Shown here: one piece after another, positions 48,575 to 57,361 of the stretch | Layout of the letters: the number at the start of each line of letters is the position of its first letter | Numbering within the stretch: position 1 is the stretch's first letter | Source of the DNA: Rubrivivax sp. A210 | Lineage (GTDB): Bacteria > Pseudomonadota > Gammaproteobacteria > Burkholderiales > Burkholderiaceae_C | Length of the DNA: 64,000 nt | Direction of reading: 5' to 3' | NCBI RefSeq assembly: GCF_904426505.1 | Contig: NZ_CAJGBN010000034.1 | Location: 338,684 to 402,683, forward strand | Notes under the pieces: generated by a model | What the model was told of the DNA's origin: nothing | Database searches by the model: none | The model's input: the letters and a program-made list of their open reading frames with translations, nothing else | Position numbers and translations under genes: made by a program

Positions 48575-49396
48575 ATGACCCTGCCCCCATGCCCCGTCTG
48601 CGGCGCTGTCGAGCGCGAAGCGGTGTTCCGCCAGACCCTGCTCGGCCGCCACGACGTGGGTTACCACCTCTGCCGCGCCTGCGGCCTGCTGCAGACCGAT
48701 ATGCCGCACTGGCTGGATGAGGCCTACGCCCAGGCCATCGCCGACACCGACACCGGCCTGCTGCAGCGCAATCTCGACCACGCCCGCTTCCTGAACCTGC
48801 TGCTGCAGGTGGCCTTCGACCCCGCCGGACGCTTCGTCGACGTGGCCGGCGGCTGGGGTGTGCTGGCCCGCCTGCTGCGCGACCGCGGCTTCGACGCCTA
48901 CCGCAGCGACAAGTACTGCGCCAACCTCTTCGCCGACGGCCACGAGCCCTTCGACGGCCTGCAGGCCGAGGCGCTTTTCGCGTTCGAGGTGCTGGAACAT
49001 GTGAGCGACCCGGTGGCCTTCGTCGAGGCCGAGTTCGCGCGCTACGGCTGCCGCTCCATCGTGCTGTCGACCCTCAGCTTCAGCGGTGCGCCGCCTGCGC
49101 CCGGTTGGTGGTACTACTCGCCAGAGACCGGGCAGCACATCTCGTTCTACCAGCCGCGCACGCTGGCCCGGTTGGCTGAGCGCCTGGGCTGCGAGTACAC
49201 GCGCATCCACGACGGGCTGCACCTGCTGCTGGCGCGCCCGCTGTCGCCACTGCTGCGGCGCGCACTGCGCAGCCGCCGTGTGCGCGGCTGGCTCGAGGCC
49301 TGGTACTGGGCGCGTCACCGCCGCGCCGCGCTCACCTGGGCCGACCATGAGCAGGCGAAGCGGCGTCTGCCAGGCGCTGCGCCCGCAGCTCGCTGA
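48575..49396 (+). CDS. Class I SAM-dependent methyltransferase
   Basis: The 273-residue protein starts with a small cysteine module CPVCG...CRACG (about 6-34), as in methyltransferases that act on nucleotide sugars or glycans. A Rossmann SAM domain follows with the glycine motif DVAGGWGVLARLL and the AFEVLEHVSDPVAFV segment. It lies inside the glycan island, so a sugar acceptor is likely but unproven. The end overlaps the convergent dehydratase gene by 65 bases. Confidence 0.82.
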   Translation: MTLPPCPVCGAVEREAVFRQTLLGRHDVGYHLCRACGLLQTDMPHWLDEAYAQAIADTDTGLLQRNLDHARFLNLLLQVAFDPAGRFVDVAGGWGVLARLLRDRGFDAYRSDKYCANLFADGHEPFDGLQAEALFAFEVLEHVSDPVAFVEAEFARYGCRSIVLSTLSFSGAPPAPGWWYYSPETGQHISFYQPRTLARLAERLGCEYTRIHDGLHLLLARPLSPLLRRALRSRRVRGWLEAWYWARHRRAALTWADHEQAKRRLPGAAPAAR

Positions 49397-50330
49397 CCAT
49401 TGCCGCGGCCACCGCGGGCATCGTCTTTTGCGCGCGCCAGCCGAGCAGGCGCGCCGCCTTGTCGGCATTGCCGCGGCTGTATTCCAGGTCGGTGCGGCGC
49501 ATCAGCGCCGGGTCGCTGAGCACATGGTCCTGCCAGTCGAGGCCGAGTTCGGCAAAGACCGCGGCGACGAAATCTCGCAGCGAATGCGAGACGCCGGTGG
49601 CGATCACGAAGTCCTCGCCGCAGTCGGCCTGCAGCATGGCCCACATCGCCTCCACGTACTCGGGGCTCCAGCCCCAGTCGCGCCAGACCTCGAGGTTGCC
49701 CAGCGCGAGCTTGTGCCCGTCGCCATCGGCGATGTCCAGCGCCGCTTCGACGATCTTGCGCGTGACGAAACGGCGCGGGCGCAGCGGCGACTCGTGGTTG
49801 AACAGGATGCCGGTACAGGCCGCCAGACCGTAGGCCGCGCGGTAGTTGTCGACCAGCCAGTGCGCGGTGGACTTGGCCACCGCATAGGGGCTGCGCGGGT
49901 GAAAGGGCGTGTGCTCGTCGGCCGCCGTGGTGCCGGTGTTGCCGAAGCATTCGCTGGAGCCTGCGTTGTAGAAGCGGATGGGCCGGTTCAGGAAGCGCAG
50001 CGCCTCGAGCAGGTTCAGCGTGCTCGAGGCGATGCTTTCCAGCGCCTCGGCCGGCTGCTCGAACGACAGGCCCACCGAGGTCTGGCCGGCCAGGTTGTAG
50101 AGCTCGTCGGGGCGGGCACGGTCTATGGCCTCGAGCACGCTGCGGAAGTCGCGCGGCGCCATCGACACCAGGCGCACGCGCTCGGCGATGGCCAGCCGCT
50201 GCAGGTTGCCGACCGGCGCTACCTGGGCATCGCGCGAAGTGCCCCAGACCTCGTAGCCCTTGGCCAGCAGCAACTGGGCAAGGTAGGCGCCATCCTGCCC
50301 GGTGACGCCGCAGATCAGCGCCCTAGGCAT
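49332..50330 (-). CDS. gmd: GDP-mannose 4,6-dehydratase
   Basis: Gmd converts GDP-mannose to GDP-4-keto-6-deoxymannose, the precursor of fucose, rhamnose and perosamine-type sugars. The 332-residue SDR protein has the NADP motif GVTGQDGAYLAQ, the catalytic serine/glutamate in SSECFG and the YxxxK pair in YAVAKSTAHW. It also has NHESPLRPRRFVTRKI and WRDWGWSPEYVEAMW, all specific to GDP-mannose dehydratases. It overlaps the upstream glycosyltransferase by eight bases, so it is the last gene of a four-gene unit. No matching reductase or aminotransferase lies in the window, so the final sugar is unknown. Confidence 0.92.
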   Translation of the reverse strand: MPRALICGVTGQDGAYLAQLLLAKGYEVWGTSRDAQVAPVGNLQRLAIAERVRLVSMAPRDFRSVLEAIDRARPDELYNLAGQTSVGLSFEQPAEALESIASSTLNLLEALRFLNRPIRFYNAGSSECFGNTGTTAADEHTPFHPRSPYAVAKSTAHWLVDNYRAAYGLAACTGILFNHESPLRPRRFVTRKIVEAALDIADGDGHKLALGNLEVWRDWGWSPEYVEAMWAMLQADCGEDFVIATGVSHSLRDFVAAVFAELGLDWQDHVLSDPALMRRTDLEYSRGNADKAARLLGWRAQKTMPAVAAAMVSELRAQRLADAASPAHGRPR

Positions 50331-51429
50331 GGGCCGTACCGCCCGCCACGCGGCGGTAGACGTCCAGGGTCTCGGCGGCACAGCGCTCCCACGAGAACTT
50401 CTGGAGCTGCTCGCGGCCGCGTGCGACCAGCTCGGCCTGCCGCGACGGGACGCCGGCCACCGCCTCCAGCGCCTGGCGGATCGAGTCGGTGTCCGCGGGG
50501 TCGAAGCCCTGGGCGGCATCGCCCACGACCTCGGGGATGCTGCTGGTGTTGCTGCAGGCCACCGGGCAGTCGCAGCGCATGGCCTCGAGCGGCGGGATGC
50601 CGAAGCCCTCGTAGAGCGAGGGGTAGACGAAGACCTCGGCCCCCGCATACAGGCGCGCCAGCGCGGTGTCGTCGCCGTGCTGCTGCACGATGCGCTCGCG
50701 TTCGATGCCGGCGCGGTCTATCGCCGCCCACTCCTCGGGCTTGAGGTCGCCGCCGCCGAAGCAGGCCAGGCGCAGGCTGCGCAGCGCGGGTGAAGCCCCC
50801 ACCGCGGCCACCACGCCGAGGAAATTCTTGTAGCCGCCGCGGTCGCCCACGTAGAGGATGTAGGGCGCGCGGTCGGGCCGCGGCGGCTCGGGCGGCGGCT
50901 TCATGTCGGCGCTGAGGTGGGTCACCGAAACCTTGTGCTCGGGCACGTCCAGCAGGGCCATGAGGTCGCGCTTGGTGCAGTGCGAGATGCAGATCACATG
51001 ATCGGCCTCGGCCACCGCGCGCCGCTTGGCCGCCGCGGTGGGCTCGTCGGGCGCGAAGTGTTGCGGGAAGCGCTCGTGGATCATGTCGTAGACCGTCAGC
51101 ACGCGGCGGGCGCGCGGGTCGCGCAGTGGCGAGCCCCAGTAATAGGTCTCGTGGACGATGTCCGGCGCCTCGCGCGCCGTGGTCCTGCGTTCGACGACGC
51201 GGCCAGCCAAGCGCGCGAGCTTGCCCAGGCGTTTCCAGCGGCCCAGGTGCCAGCCCACGACCACCGGCGCTGGCACGCTGGCGAGGTATTCGTTGCGGTG
51301 GTGGGGGGCGACGATGCGCGCGGCCACGCCCGGCATGGCATCCAGCCGTGTCGCCAACTCGCAGAAGTAGCGCGAGATGCCGCCATAGCGCTGCTGGCGG
51401 AAGATCTGCGCGTCGAACAGGACTTTCAA
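50323..51429 (-). CDS. Glycosyltransferase family 4 protein
   Basis: A GT-B enzyme of about 368 residues. It opens LKVLFDAQIFRQQRYGGISRYF, with the glycine-rich acceptor loop. The donor domain has ILYVGDRGGYKNFLGVVAA, then VFVYPSLYEGFGIPPLEAM with the EX7E pair. It probably adds a sugar to the polysaccharide whose GDP-sugar is made by the downstream dehydratase. No ATG lies near the conserved start. I use TTG at 51429; a GTG at 51468 is possible. Coupled to gmd by an eight-base overlap. Confidence 0.87.
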   Translation of the reverse strand: MKVLFDAQIFRQQRYGGISRYFCELATRLDAMPGVAARIVAPHHRNEYLASVPAPVVVGWHLGRWKRLGKLARLAGRVVERRTTAREAPDIVHETYYWGSPLRDPRARRVLTVYDMIHERFPQHFAPDEPTAAAKRRAVAEADHVICISHCTKRDLMALLDVPEHKVSVTHLSADMKPPPEPPRPDRAPYILYVGDRGGYKNFLGVVAAVGASPALRSLRLACFGGGDLKPEEWAAIDRAGIERERIVQQHGDDTALARLYAGAEVFVYPSLYEGFGIPPLEAMRCDCPVACSNTSSIPEVVGDAAQGFDPADTDSIRQALEAVAGVPSRQAELVARGREQLQKFSWERCAAETLDVYRRVAGGTAHA

Positions 51430-51488
51430 GGGGCGGGGCGGGGCTGCAGGGGCGGGCGAGGTTAGCACGCGGGTCGGTCGCGGCGCGC

Positions 51489-52493
51489 TCAGCGCCCGGT
51501 GAGCGCGATCCAGCGCTTGCGCAGGCTGCGCCGCCACTTCTCGCTGCGCGAGAGCTTGCCGGCCGGCCGGTCGTCGGCCGGGTGCTGCAGCACCGCGGCG
51601 GCGGCCTGGGCCAGCGCCCGCATCAGCAGGGCGTCACCCTCGTGGCGTTGCGCCAGGGCCTGCAGGAAACGGCCGCGGTGGGGTGGCCGCGAGGCCGCGA
51701 AGGCGTCCATGCGCCAGGCCGGCTGGTGGAAGCAGTGCAGCAGGCCCCAGGCCTCTTCTTCGCTCAAGGCGGGCACCGCCTGGCGCAATACCTGTACGCA
51801 CTCGCGCGTGTGGCGCAGCGTGTCGCCGGACATCCCGCCCAGGCTGTAGTGCACGGTGGGCTGGTCGCTGCGCCGCACGGCCACGCCGGCCCGCACGCCG
51901 GCCACCAGCCAGGCGAAGTCGCCGGCGATGCGCAGATCGGTGCGGTAGGGGCCGGTGGCGGCGTAGGCGGCGGGTGTGGCGTAGACGCCGTTGTGGCAGA
52001 TGTTGGCGCAGGTCAGCAGCGAGGCTGCTGTCAGCGGCTCGGGCAGCCACAGGTGCGGCGCCTGGCCCCGGCTTTCGACCCAGGCCGCGCTGCAGACCAG
52101 GAGGGCGGTGTCGCCGCGCGCCTCGCCGGCGGCGGCGGCGGCGTTGGCGGCGGCGTCGGGGGTGAGCCAGTCGTCGGCGTTGAGCACGCACACCAGGTCG
52201 CCGGTGGTCCAGCCCAGGGCCTGGTTGAGCGCCTCATAGAGGCCGCCGTCGGGGGCGCTGGCGGCGTGGGCCAGGCGCGCGGCATGGCGCTGCACGAGGG
52301 CCCAGGTGCCGTCGGTCGAGGCGCCGTCGAGCACGACGTGCTCGACGTGCGGCCAGGTCTGTGCCTGCACGCTTTGCAGCGTGCGCTCCACGGTGGCGGC
52401 AGCGTTGCGCACCACGGTCACGTAGCTCACGCGCAGCGGGCCGCCGGGGGCGGGGCGCTGGCGCTGCCAGCGTGGCCAGGCTTCAGCGGCCAT
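51489..52493 (-). CDS. Glycosyltransferase family 2 protein
   Basis: The 334-residue protein has a GT-A fold: VSYVTVVRNAAATVERTLQSV at the start, the nucleotide-binding LDGASTDGTW, the DXD-type motif VLNADDWLTPD near residue 104, and GDFAWLV further on. The family commonly acts in O-antigen or exopolysaccharide assembly. The start overlaps the upstream glycosyltransferase stop by 11 bases. The C-terminus is basic (KLSRSEKWRRSLRKRW), suggesting membrane-surface contact. Confidence 0.87.
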   Translation of the reverse strand: MAAEAWPRWQRQRPAPGGPLRVSYVTVVRNAAATVERTLQSVQAQTWPHVEHVVLDGASTDGTWALVQRHAARLAHAASAPDGGLYEALNQALGWTTGDLVCVLNADDWLTPDAAANAAAAAGEARGDTALLVCSAAWVESRGQAPHLWLPEPLTAASLLTCANICHNGVYATPAAYAATGPYRTDLRIAGDFAWLVAGVRAGVAVRRSDQPTVHYSLGGMSGDTLRHTRECVQVLRQAVPALSEEEAWGLLHCFHQPAWRMDAFAASRPPHRGRFLQALAQRHEGDALLMRALAQAAAAVLQHPADDRPAGKLSRSEKWRRSLRKRWIALTGR

Positions 52494-53571
52494 CGTGCGG
52501 CGCCCCGCGCAGGTATTCGGCGACGTAGGCGTCGGCGGCGCGGTCCCAGCTGAAGCGCCGGGCGCGTGCCTTCGCCGCCGCCGCCTGGGCCGGGCCGGCG
52601 GCGGCGAGGGCGGCCTCGGTGACGCGCCGCATGGCCCGGGGTTCGAAGTCGTGCCAGTAGTGCGCGGCGTCGCCGCCGATCTCGGGCAGGCAGGTGCGGT
52701 CGGACATCACCACCGGCTTGCCGAAGTGCAGCGCCTCCACCGGCGGCAGGCCGAAGCCTTCGGTCAGCGAGGGGAACACGAAGGCCCCGCAGTGCGCGTA
52801 GAGCCAGGCCTTCTGCGCCTGGTTCACCATGGTCAGGATGCGCACATCGGCCAGGCCCAGGGCATCGGCCCGCGCCTGCAACTCGGCGTTGCGCACCGCC
52901 GAGGGCCCGGCCAGCACCAGGCGCTGGCCGGGCCAGGCGGCCATCATCGCGAGCAGCGCCTCGACGTTCTTCGAGCCCGTCATGCGGCTGATGTGGAACA
53001 GGTAGCCCGGTTCCATGCCGGGCACGGCCTCCTGCGGCGCGGCGCTCAGGTCGCGCACGCCGTTGTAGACGGTCTGCAGGGGCCGCGCCTCGCCGAGGTG
53101 CTGGCGCAGGTCGGCGCCGACGTGGTCGCTGATGGTCACGATGCGGTCGTGCGTGGCCAGGCGCCGGCGCAGGCGGCGCAGGTCGCGCCAGCGGCTGTAG
53201 CCGCGCTTGACGTGGACGAAGTTGAGGTCGTGTACCGTGAGCAGGCGCCAGCCGGTGCCGCGCGGCGCCGGGTAGCGGTTGAGCTGGTTGAGCGTGTGCC
53301 AGAGGTCCAGGCGCTGCGGTTGCACATGCCACCACTCCTGCGACCGCCGCACTGGCAGGTAGCCGACGTCCTTGCCGAAGCAGCCCACGAGTGCCGGCAC
53401 GACATGGAAGTGCAGCGCCAGGCCCTGCTGCTCGCGCAACGCCGGCGCGCGGGCGGCCAGCGCCGTGCCCAGCTGCTGCGAGAACTCACCCAGACCGTCG
53501 ACGAAGCGCTCGATATTGCCCAGGCTGATGCCGACGTGGCGCAGGGGCGGGGTGGGGGCTTTTGCGGGCAT
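52483..53571 (-). CDS. Glycosyltransferase family 4 protein
   Basis: The 362-residue GT-B enzyme heads a four-gene minus-strand unit with GT2, GT4 and gmd. The N-terminal domain has VDGLGEFSQQLGTALA; the donor domain has LFHISRMTGSKNVEALLAMM and FVFPSLTEGFGLPPVEAL with the EX7E glutamates. I chose the ATG at 53571; the frame stays open upstream through the divergent DUF5672 promoter but without conserved sequence. The acceptor and sugar are not known. Confidence 0.87.
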   Translation of the reverse strand: MPAKAPTPPLRHVGISLGNIERFVDGLGEFSQQLGTALAARAPALREQQGLALHFHVVPALVGCFGKDVGYLPVRRSQEWWHVQPQRLDLWHTLNQLNRYPAPRGTGWRLLTVHDLNFVHVKRGYSRWRDLRRLRRRLATHDRIVTISDHVGADLRQHLGEARPLQTVYNGVRDLSAAPQEAVPGMEPGYLFHISRMTGSKNVEALLAMMAAWPGQRLVLAGPSAVRNAELQARADALGLADVRILTMVNQAQKAWLYAHCGAFVFPSLTEGFGLPPVEALHFGKPVVMSDRTCLPEIGGDAAHYWHDFEPRAMRRVTEAALAAAGPAQAAAAKARARRFSWDRAADAYVAEYLRGAPHDGR

Positions 53572-53653
53572 CGAGGCCACGGCCCCGGGGGCCGCGTTCA
53601 AGGGGGGTGCTGGGGCGCGGTGATTATGGCTGCCGCAGGCACAATGCCGGTGC

Positions 53654-54493
53654 ATGACGCGCTTGCCCCTGGCCCAGGTGACTTTGTGTGCAGTTGAGAC
53701 CCGGACACCGGCTCTGGCGCTGCAGGCCTTGCTGCGCTCGATGCACCAGGTCGACTTCGGCCGCGTGCTGCTGTTCACCAATGGCTGGACGCCGCGCCGC
53801 GTCGTGCCCGGGGTCGAGCTGTACGACATCGACGCCATCGAGACCGAGGCCGCGTACTCGAACTTCCTGTTGCGCAAGCTGCCCTATTACGTGCGCAGCT
53901 CGCACGCGCTGGTCACGCGCTGGGACGGCTTCGTCGTCAATGCAGCGGCCTTCTCGCCTGAATTCCTGGTGTACGACTACCTGGCCCCGGTGTGGCCGGG
54001 CGAGCCCGAGGGCCGCAATGTCGGCAGTGGCGGCTTCTCGTTGCGCTCGCGCCGCTACCTGCGCGCCGGGCTGGACCCGCGCATCGTCGACGAGCACCCC
54101 GAGGACATCGTGATGGGCCGCCAGCAGCGCGCCTTTCTCGAACGCGAGCACGGCATCAGCTTTGCGCCGGCCAAGCTGGCGCGGCTGTTTGCCGCCGGCG
54201 GTGAGGATGGCGGTCAAGGCGCCAGCTTCGGCTTCCATGGCGTACACCACCTGCCGCGTGTGGTGGACGAGGCCGAGCTGTCGCGCTGGCTGGTGGAACT
54301 GCCCGATGCTTTCTTTCGCGGCAACGATGCGGTCTGCCTGGCGCGGGCGATGCAAAACCAGGGCATGGCCGCGGCTGCAGCCCGCGTGCGCGAGCGCCGC
54401 CTGGCCGCTGGCGGCAGCAGCGAAGGGGCGGCTGGTTGCTGCCAGCCTTCGCTGGCGGGGCGTGTGCTGGCCGCGCTGGGCCTGCGCCGCTGA
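53654..54493 (+). CDS. DUF5672 domain protein, glycan-island associated
   Basis: The 279-residue protein matches DUF5672, a family found in polysaccharide loci and thought to be glycosyltransferase-like. It has LLRKLPYYVRSSHALVTRWD, then GFVVNAAAFSPEFLVYDYLA, the NVGSGGFSLRSRRYL segment, and a late HEDIVMGR-like EHPEDIVMGR acidic motif. It is divergent from the four-gene glycosyltransferase unit; CACAAT lies 8 bases before the ATG. The last 50 residues are low complexity. Activity is not established. Confidence 0.78.
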   Translation: MTRLPLAQVTLCAVETRTPALALQALLRSMHQVDFGRVLLFTNGWTPRRVVPGVELYDIDAIETEAAYSNFLLRKLPYYVRSSHALVTRWDGFVVNAAAFSPEFLVYDYLAPVWPGEPEGRNVGSGGFSLRSRRYLRAGLDPRIVDEHPEDIVMGRQQRAFLEREHGISFAPAKLARLFAAGGEDGGQGASFGFHGVHHLPRVVDEAELSRWLVELPDAFFRGNDAVCLARAMQNQGMAAAAARVRERRLAAGGSSEGAAGCCQPSLAGRVLAALGLRR

Positions 54494-54528
54494 TCGGGTC
54501 AGGCCGTCTCAGGCCCGCCCCGGCGGCT

Positions 54529-55590
54529 TCAGGCGCCCGGCGTCAGCTCGAAGCGGGTTACCTTGCGCGGCTTGAGCCAGACGCGGCTGCCGCGCTGCAG
54601 CTGCAGGCGGTCGCGCAGCGCGATGTAGTCGCTGCGCAGCAGTTCCACGTCGAGATAGCCCCCGTCTTCGCCGTTCAGGCCGTGGCGCTTGAACTCGATG
54701 CGCGTGTGGGCGCCCACCGTGAGGGTCTGGCTCAGCGTCACCGGCCAGGCCTCATGGCCGGGGCCGGGCGCCGCAGCCACGATCTCCAGCTCGTGCGGGC
54801 GCACATAGACCACGTCGCCGCCGGCCGTGGCGCCGCCGGGGCCGTGCTCGCTGCGGCCGTGGAAGAGGTTCACGTCGCCCAGGAACTGCAGCACGAAGGG
54901 GCTGGCCGGGTGGTCATACACCTGGTCGGGCGTGCCCACCTGCTCGATGCGGCCCTCGTTCATCACCACGATGCGGTCGGCCACTTCCATGGCCTCTTCC
55001 TGGTCATGCGTGACGAAGACGCTGGTGACGTGTACCTCGTCGTGCAGGCGGCGCAGCCAGCGGCGCAGTTCCTTGCGCACCTTGGCGTCCAGTGCGCCGA
55101 AGGGCTCGTCCAGCAGCAGCACCTTGGGCTCCACGGCCAGTGCGCGCGCCAGGGCGATGCGCTGGCGCTGCCCGCCCGAGAGCTGGTGCGGGTAGCGGTC
55201 GGCCAGCCAGTCCAGCTGCACCAGCTTGAGCAGGGCCATCACCTTGCTCTTGATCTCGGCCTCGCTCGGACGCGTCGATTTCGGCCGCACGCGCAGGCCG
55301 AAGGCGACGTTCTCGAAGATCGTCATGTGGCCGAAGAGGGCGTAGTGCTGGAACACGAAGCCGACATTGCGGTCGCGCACATCGGTGTCGGTGGCGTCCT
55401 CGCCGTGGAACAGCACATTGCCGGAATCGGGCACTTCCAGCCCGGCCATGATGCGCAGCAGCGTGGTCTTGCCCGAGCCCGAAGGCCCCAGCAGCGCCAC
55501 CAGCTCGCCGGCCGGGATGTCGAGGTTGAGGTTGTCGCAGACGACCGTCTTGCCGAAGGCCTTGTTGAGGTTGCGTACTTCGATGCTCAT
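54529..55590 (-). CDS. cysA: Sulfate/thiosulfate ABC transporter ATP-binding protein CysA
   Basis: CysA powers sulfate and thiosulfate import. The 353-residue protein has Walker A GPSGSGKTT, the Q-loop FVFQHYALFGHMT, signature LSGGQRQRIALARAL, Walker B VLLLDEPFGALD and H-loop VTHDQEEAM. A C-terminal TOBE-type domain (about 240-353) follows. The opening MSIEVRNLNKAFG is the family start. It is the last gene of the sbp-cysT-cysW-cysA run on this strand. Confidence 0.97.
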   Translation of the reverse strand: MSIEVRNLNKAFGKTVVCDNLNLDIPAGELVALLGPSGSGKTTLLRIMAGLEVPDSGNVLFHGEDATDTDVRDRNVGFVFQHYALFGHMTIFENVAFGLRVRPKSTRPSEAEIKSKVMALLKLVQLDWLADRYPHQLSGGQRQRIALARALAVEPKVLLLDEPFGALDAKVRKELRRWLRRLHDEVHVTSVFVTHDQEEAMEVADRIVVMNEGRIEQVGTPDQVYDHPASPFVLQFLGDVNLFHGRSEHGPGGATAGGDVVYVRPHELEIVAAAPGPGHEAWPVTLSQTLTVGAHTRIEFKRHGLNGEDGGYLDVELLRSDYIALRDRLQLQRGSRVWLKPRKVTRFELTPGA

Positions 55591-55608
55591 GGGTCGCGTT
55601 CCTTCGGG

Positions 55609-56514
55609 CTATTCCGCGCGGTCGCCGTCGGCGCGCATCTGCGCCTTGACGCGCTGTTCGACGATGTACTTCAGCACCAGCGTCACCAGCGCCAGCAGGG
55701 CCAGCAGCGAGGCCACGGCAAAGGCGGCCGCGAACTGGTATTCGTTGTAGACGATCTCGATGTGCAGCGGCATGGTGTTGGTCTGGCCGCGGATATGGCC
55801 CGAGACCACGCTGACCGCGCCGAACTCGCCCATGGCGCGCGCATTGCACAGGATCACGCCATAGAGCAGGGCCCACTTCACGTTGGGCAGCGTCACGCGG
55901 CGGAACATCTGCCAGCCGCCCGCGCCCAGCACGCGGGCCGCCTCTTCCTGCTCGATGCCCTGGGCCTGCATCAGCGGGATCAGCTCGCGCGCCACGAAGG
56001 GAAAGGTCACGAACACGGTGGCCAGCACGATGCCGGGCACGGCGAAGATGATCTTCATGTCGTGGTCTATGAACCAGCTGCCGGCCCAGCCCTGGAGGCC
56101 GAAGACCAGCACATAGATCAGGCCGGCGATCACCGGGCTCACGCTGAAGGGCAGGTCGATCAGCGTCAGCAGCAGGTTCTTGCCGTGGAACTCGAACTTG
56201 GCAATGGCCCAGGCCGCGGCGAGGCCGAACACCAGGTTCAGCGGCACGCTGATGACGGCGGCGATCAAGGTGAGCTTGATGGCCGAGAGCGCATCGGCGT
56301 CGACGATGGCGGCCAGGTAGACATCCCAGCCTTTTCTCAGCGCCTCGTAGAACACCGTCACCAGCGGCACGAAGAGGAAGAGGCTCATGAAGGCCAGGGC
56401 CAGCGTGATCAGCAGCAGGCGCACCCAGGGCGCCTCGGAGGTGGCGGCGCGGATGCGGCGCGGCGCGGTGCCGGCGCGGGCCGGTGCCGCCGCGGGTAGC
56501 GTGGCCGTGTTCAT
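55609..56514 (-). CDS. cysW: Sulfate ABC transporter permease CysW
   Basis: One of two inner-membrane permeases for sulfate import. The 301-residue protein has six transmembrane helices after a basic N-terminus. The EAA coupling loop EEAARVLGAGGWQMFRRVTLP and the following NARAMGEFGAVSVVSG are typical of CysW. The ATG at 56514 overlaps the cysT stop by four bases (ATGA). cysA begins 18 bases after its stop. Confidence 0.96.
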   Translation of the reverse strand: MNTATLPAAAPARAGTAPRRIRAATSEAPWVRLLLITLALAFMSLFLFVPLVTVFYEALRKGWDVYLAAIVDADALSAIKLTLIAAVISVPLNLVFGLAAAWAIAKFEFHGKNLLLTLIDLPFSVSPVIAGLIYVLVFGLQGWAGSWFIDHDMKIIFAVPGIVLATVFVTFPFVARELIPLMQAQGIEQEEAARVLGAGGWQMFRRVTLPNVKWALLYGVILCNARAMGEFGAVSVVSGHIRGQTNTMPLHIEIVYNEYQFAAAFAVASLLALLALVTLVLKYIVEQRVKAQMRADGDRAE

Positions 56515-57350
56515 GCCAAGCCCCCTTGGCGCCGCCGCGCCCAACTCTGCAGCAGGTTGATCAGCAGCAGCAGGCCGAAGGCCGCCACCAGCATCACCAC
56601 CGCGATGGCCGTGGCGCCGGCGTAGTCGTACTGCTCGAGCTTGGTGATGATCAGGAGCGGCGTGATCTCGCTGACCATGGGCATGTTGCCGGCGATGAAG
56701 ATGACGCTGCCGTATTCGCCCAGGGCGCGCGCAAAGGCGAGCGCAAAGCCGGTCAGCAGGGCCGGCATCACGATGGGAAAGACGACGTGGCGGAAGGTCT
56801 GGGCGCGGTTGGCACCCAGCGTGGCAGCGGCCTCTTCGAGTTCCCGGTTCACGTCTTCCAGCACCGGCTGCACCGTGCGCACCACGAAGGGCAGGCCGAT
56901 GAAGACGAGGGCGATCCACACGCCCAGCGGCGTGTAGCTCACCTTGAAGGGCAGGTGCTGGCCCAGGCTGCCGTTGCCGGCCCAGATGGCCGTCAAGGCA
57001 ATGCCGGCCACGGCCGTGGGCAGGGCGAAGGGCAGGTCGACCAGCGCGTCGATGAGGCGCTTGAACGGAAACTTGTAGCGCACCAGCACCCAGGCCACGA
57101 TGAGGCCGAACACGGCGTTGATCAGCGCGGCCAGGAAGCTGGCGCCGAAGGTGAGCCGGTAGCTGGCCATCACGCGCGGCGTGGTGGTGGCGTCGAGGAA
57201 CTGCTGCCAGGTGAGGGTGAAGGTCTTGAGAAAGGCCGCCGACAGCGGAATCAGCACGATCAGGCTGATGTACAGCAGCGCGAAGCCCAGCGCCAGGTCG
57301 AAACCGGGCAGCACGCTGTGGCGCTTGAGCAGGGTCTTGCGCAGGAACAT
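56511..57350 (-). CDS. cysT: Sulfate ABC transporter permease CysT
   Basis: The partner permease of CysW (also named CysU). It has 279 residues and six transmembrane helices, with the coupling loop EEAAATLGANRAQTFRHVVFP followed by ARALGEYGSVIFIAGN. The DLPFALPTAVAGIAL segment is characteristic. It starts 11 bases after the upstream sulfate-binding protein gene and overlaps cysW by four bases. Confidence 0.96.
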   Translation of the reverse strand: MFLRKTLLKRHSVLPGFDLALGFALLYISLIVLIPLSAAFLKTFTLTWQQFLDATTTPRVMASYRLTFGASFLAALINAVFGLIVAWVLVRYKFPFKRLIDALVDLPFALPTAVAGIALTAIWAGNGSLGQHLPFKVSYTPLGVWIALVFIGLPFVVRTVQPVLEDVNRELEEAAATLGANRAQTFRHVVFPIVMPALLTGFALAFARALGEYGSVIFIAGNMPMVSEITPLLIITKLEQYDYAGATAIAVVMLVAAFGLLLLINLLQSWARRRQGGLA

Positions 57351-57361
57351 GGTCGTCGCGC

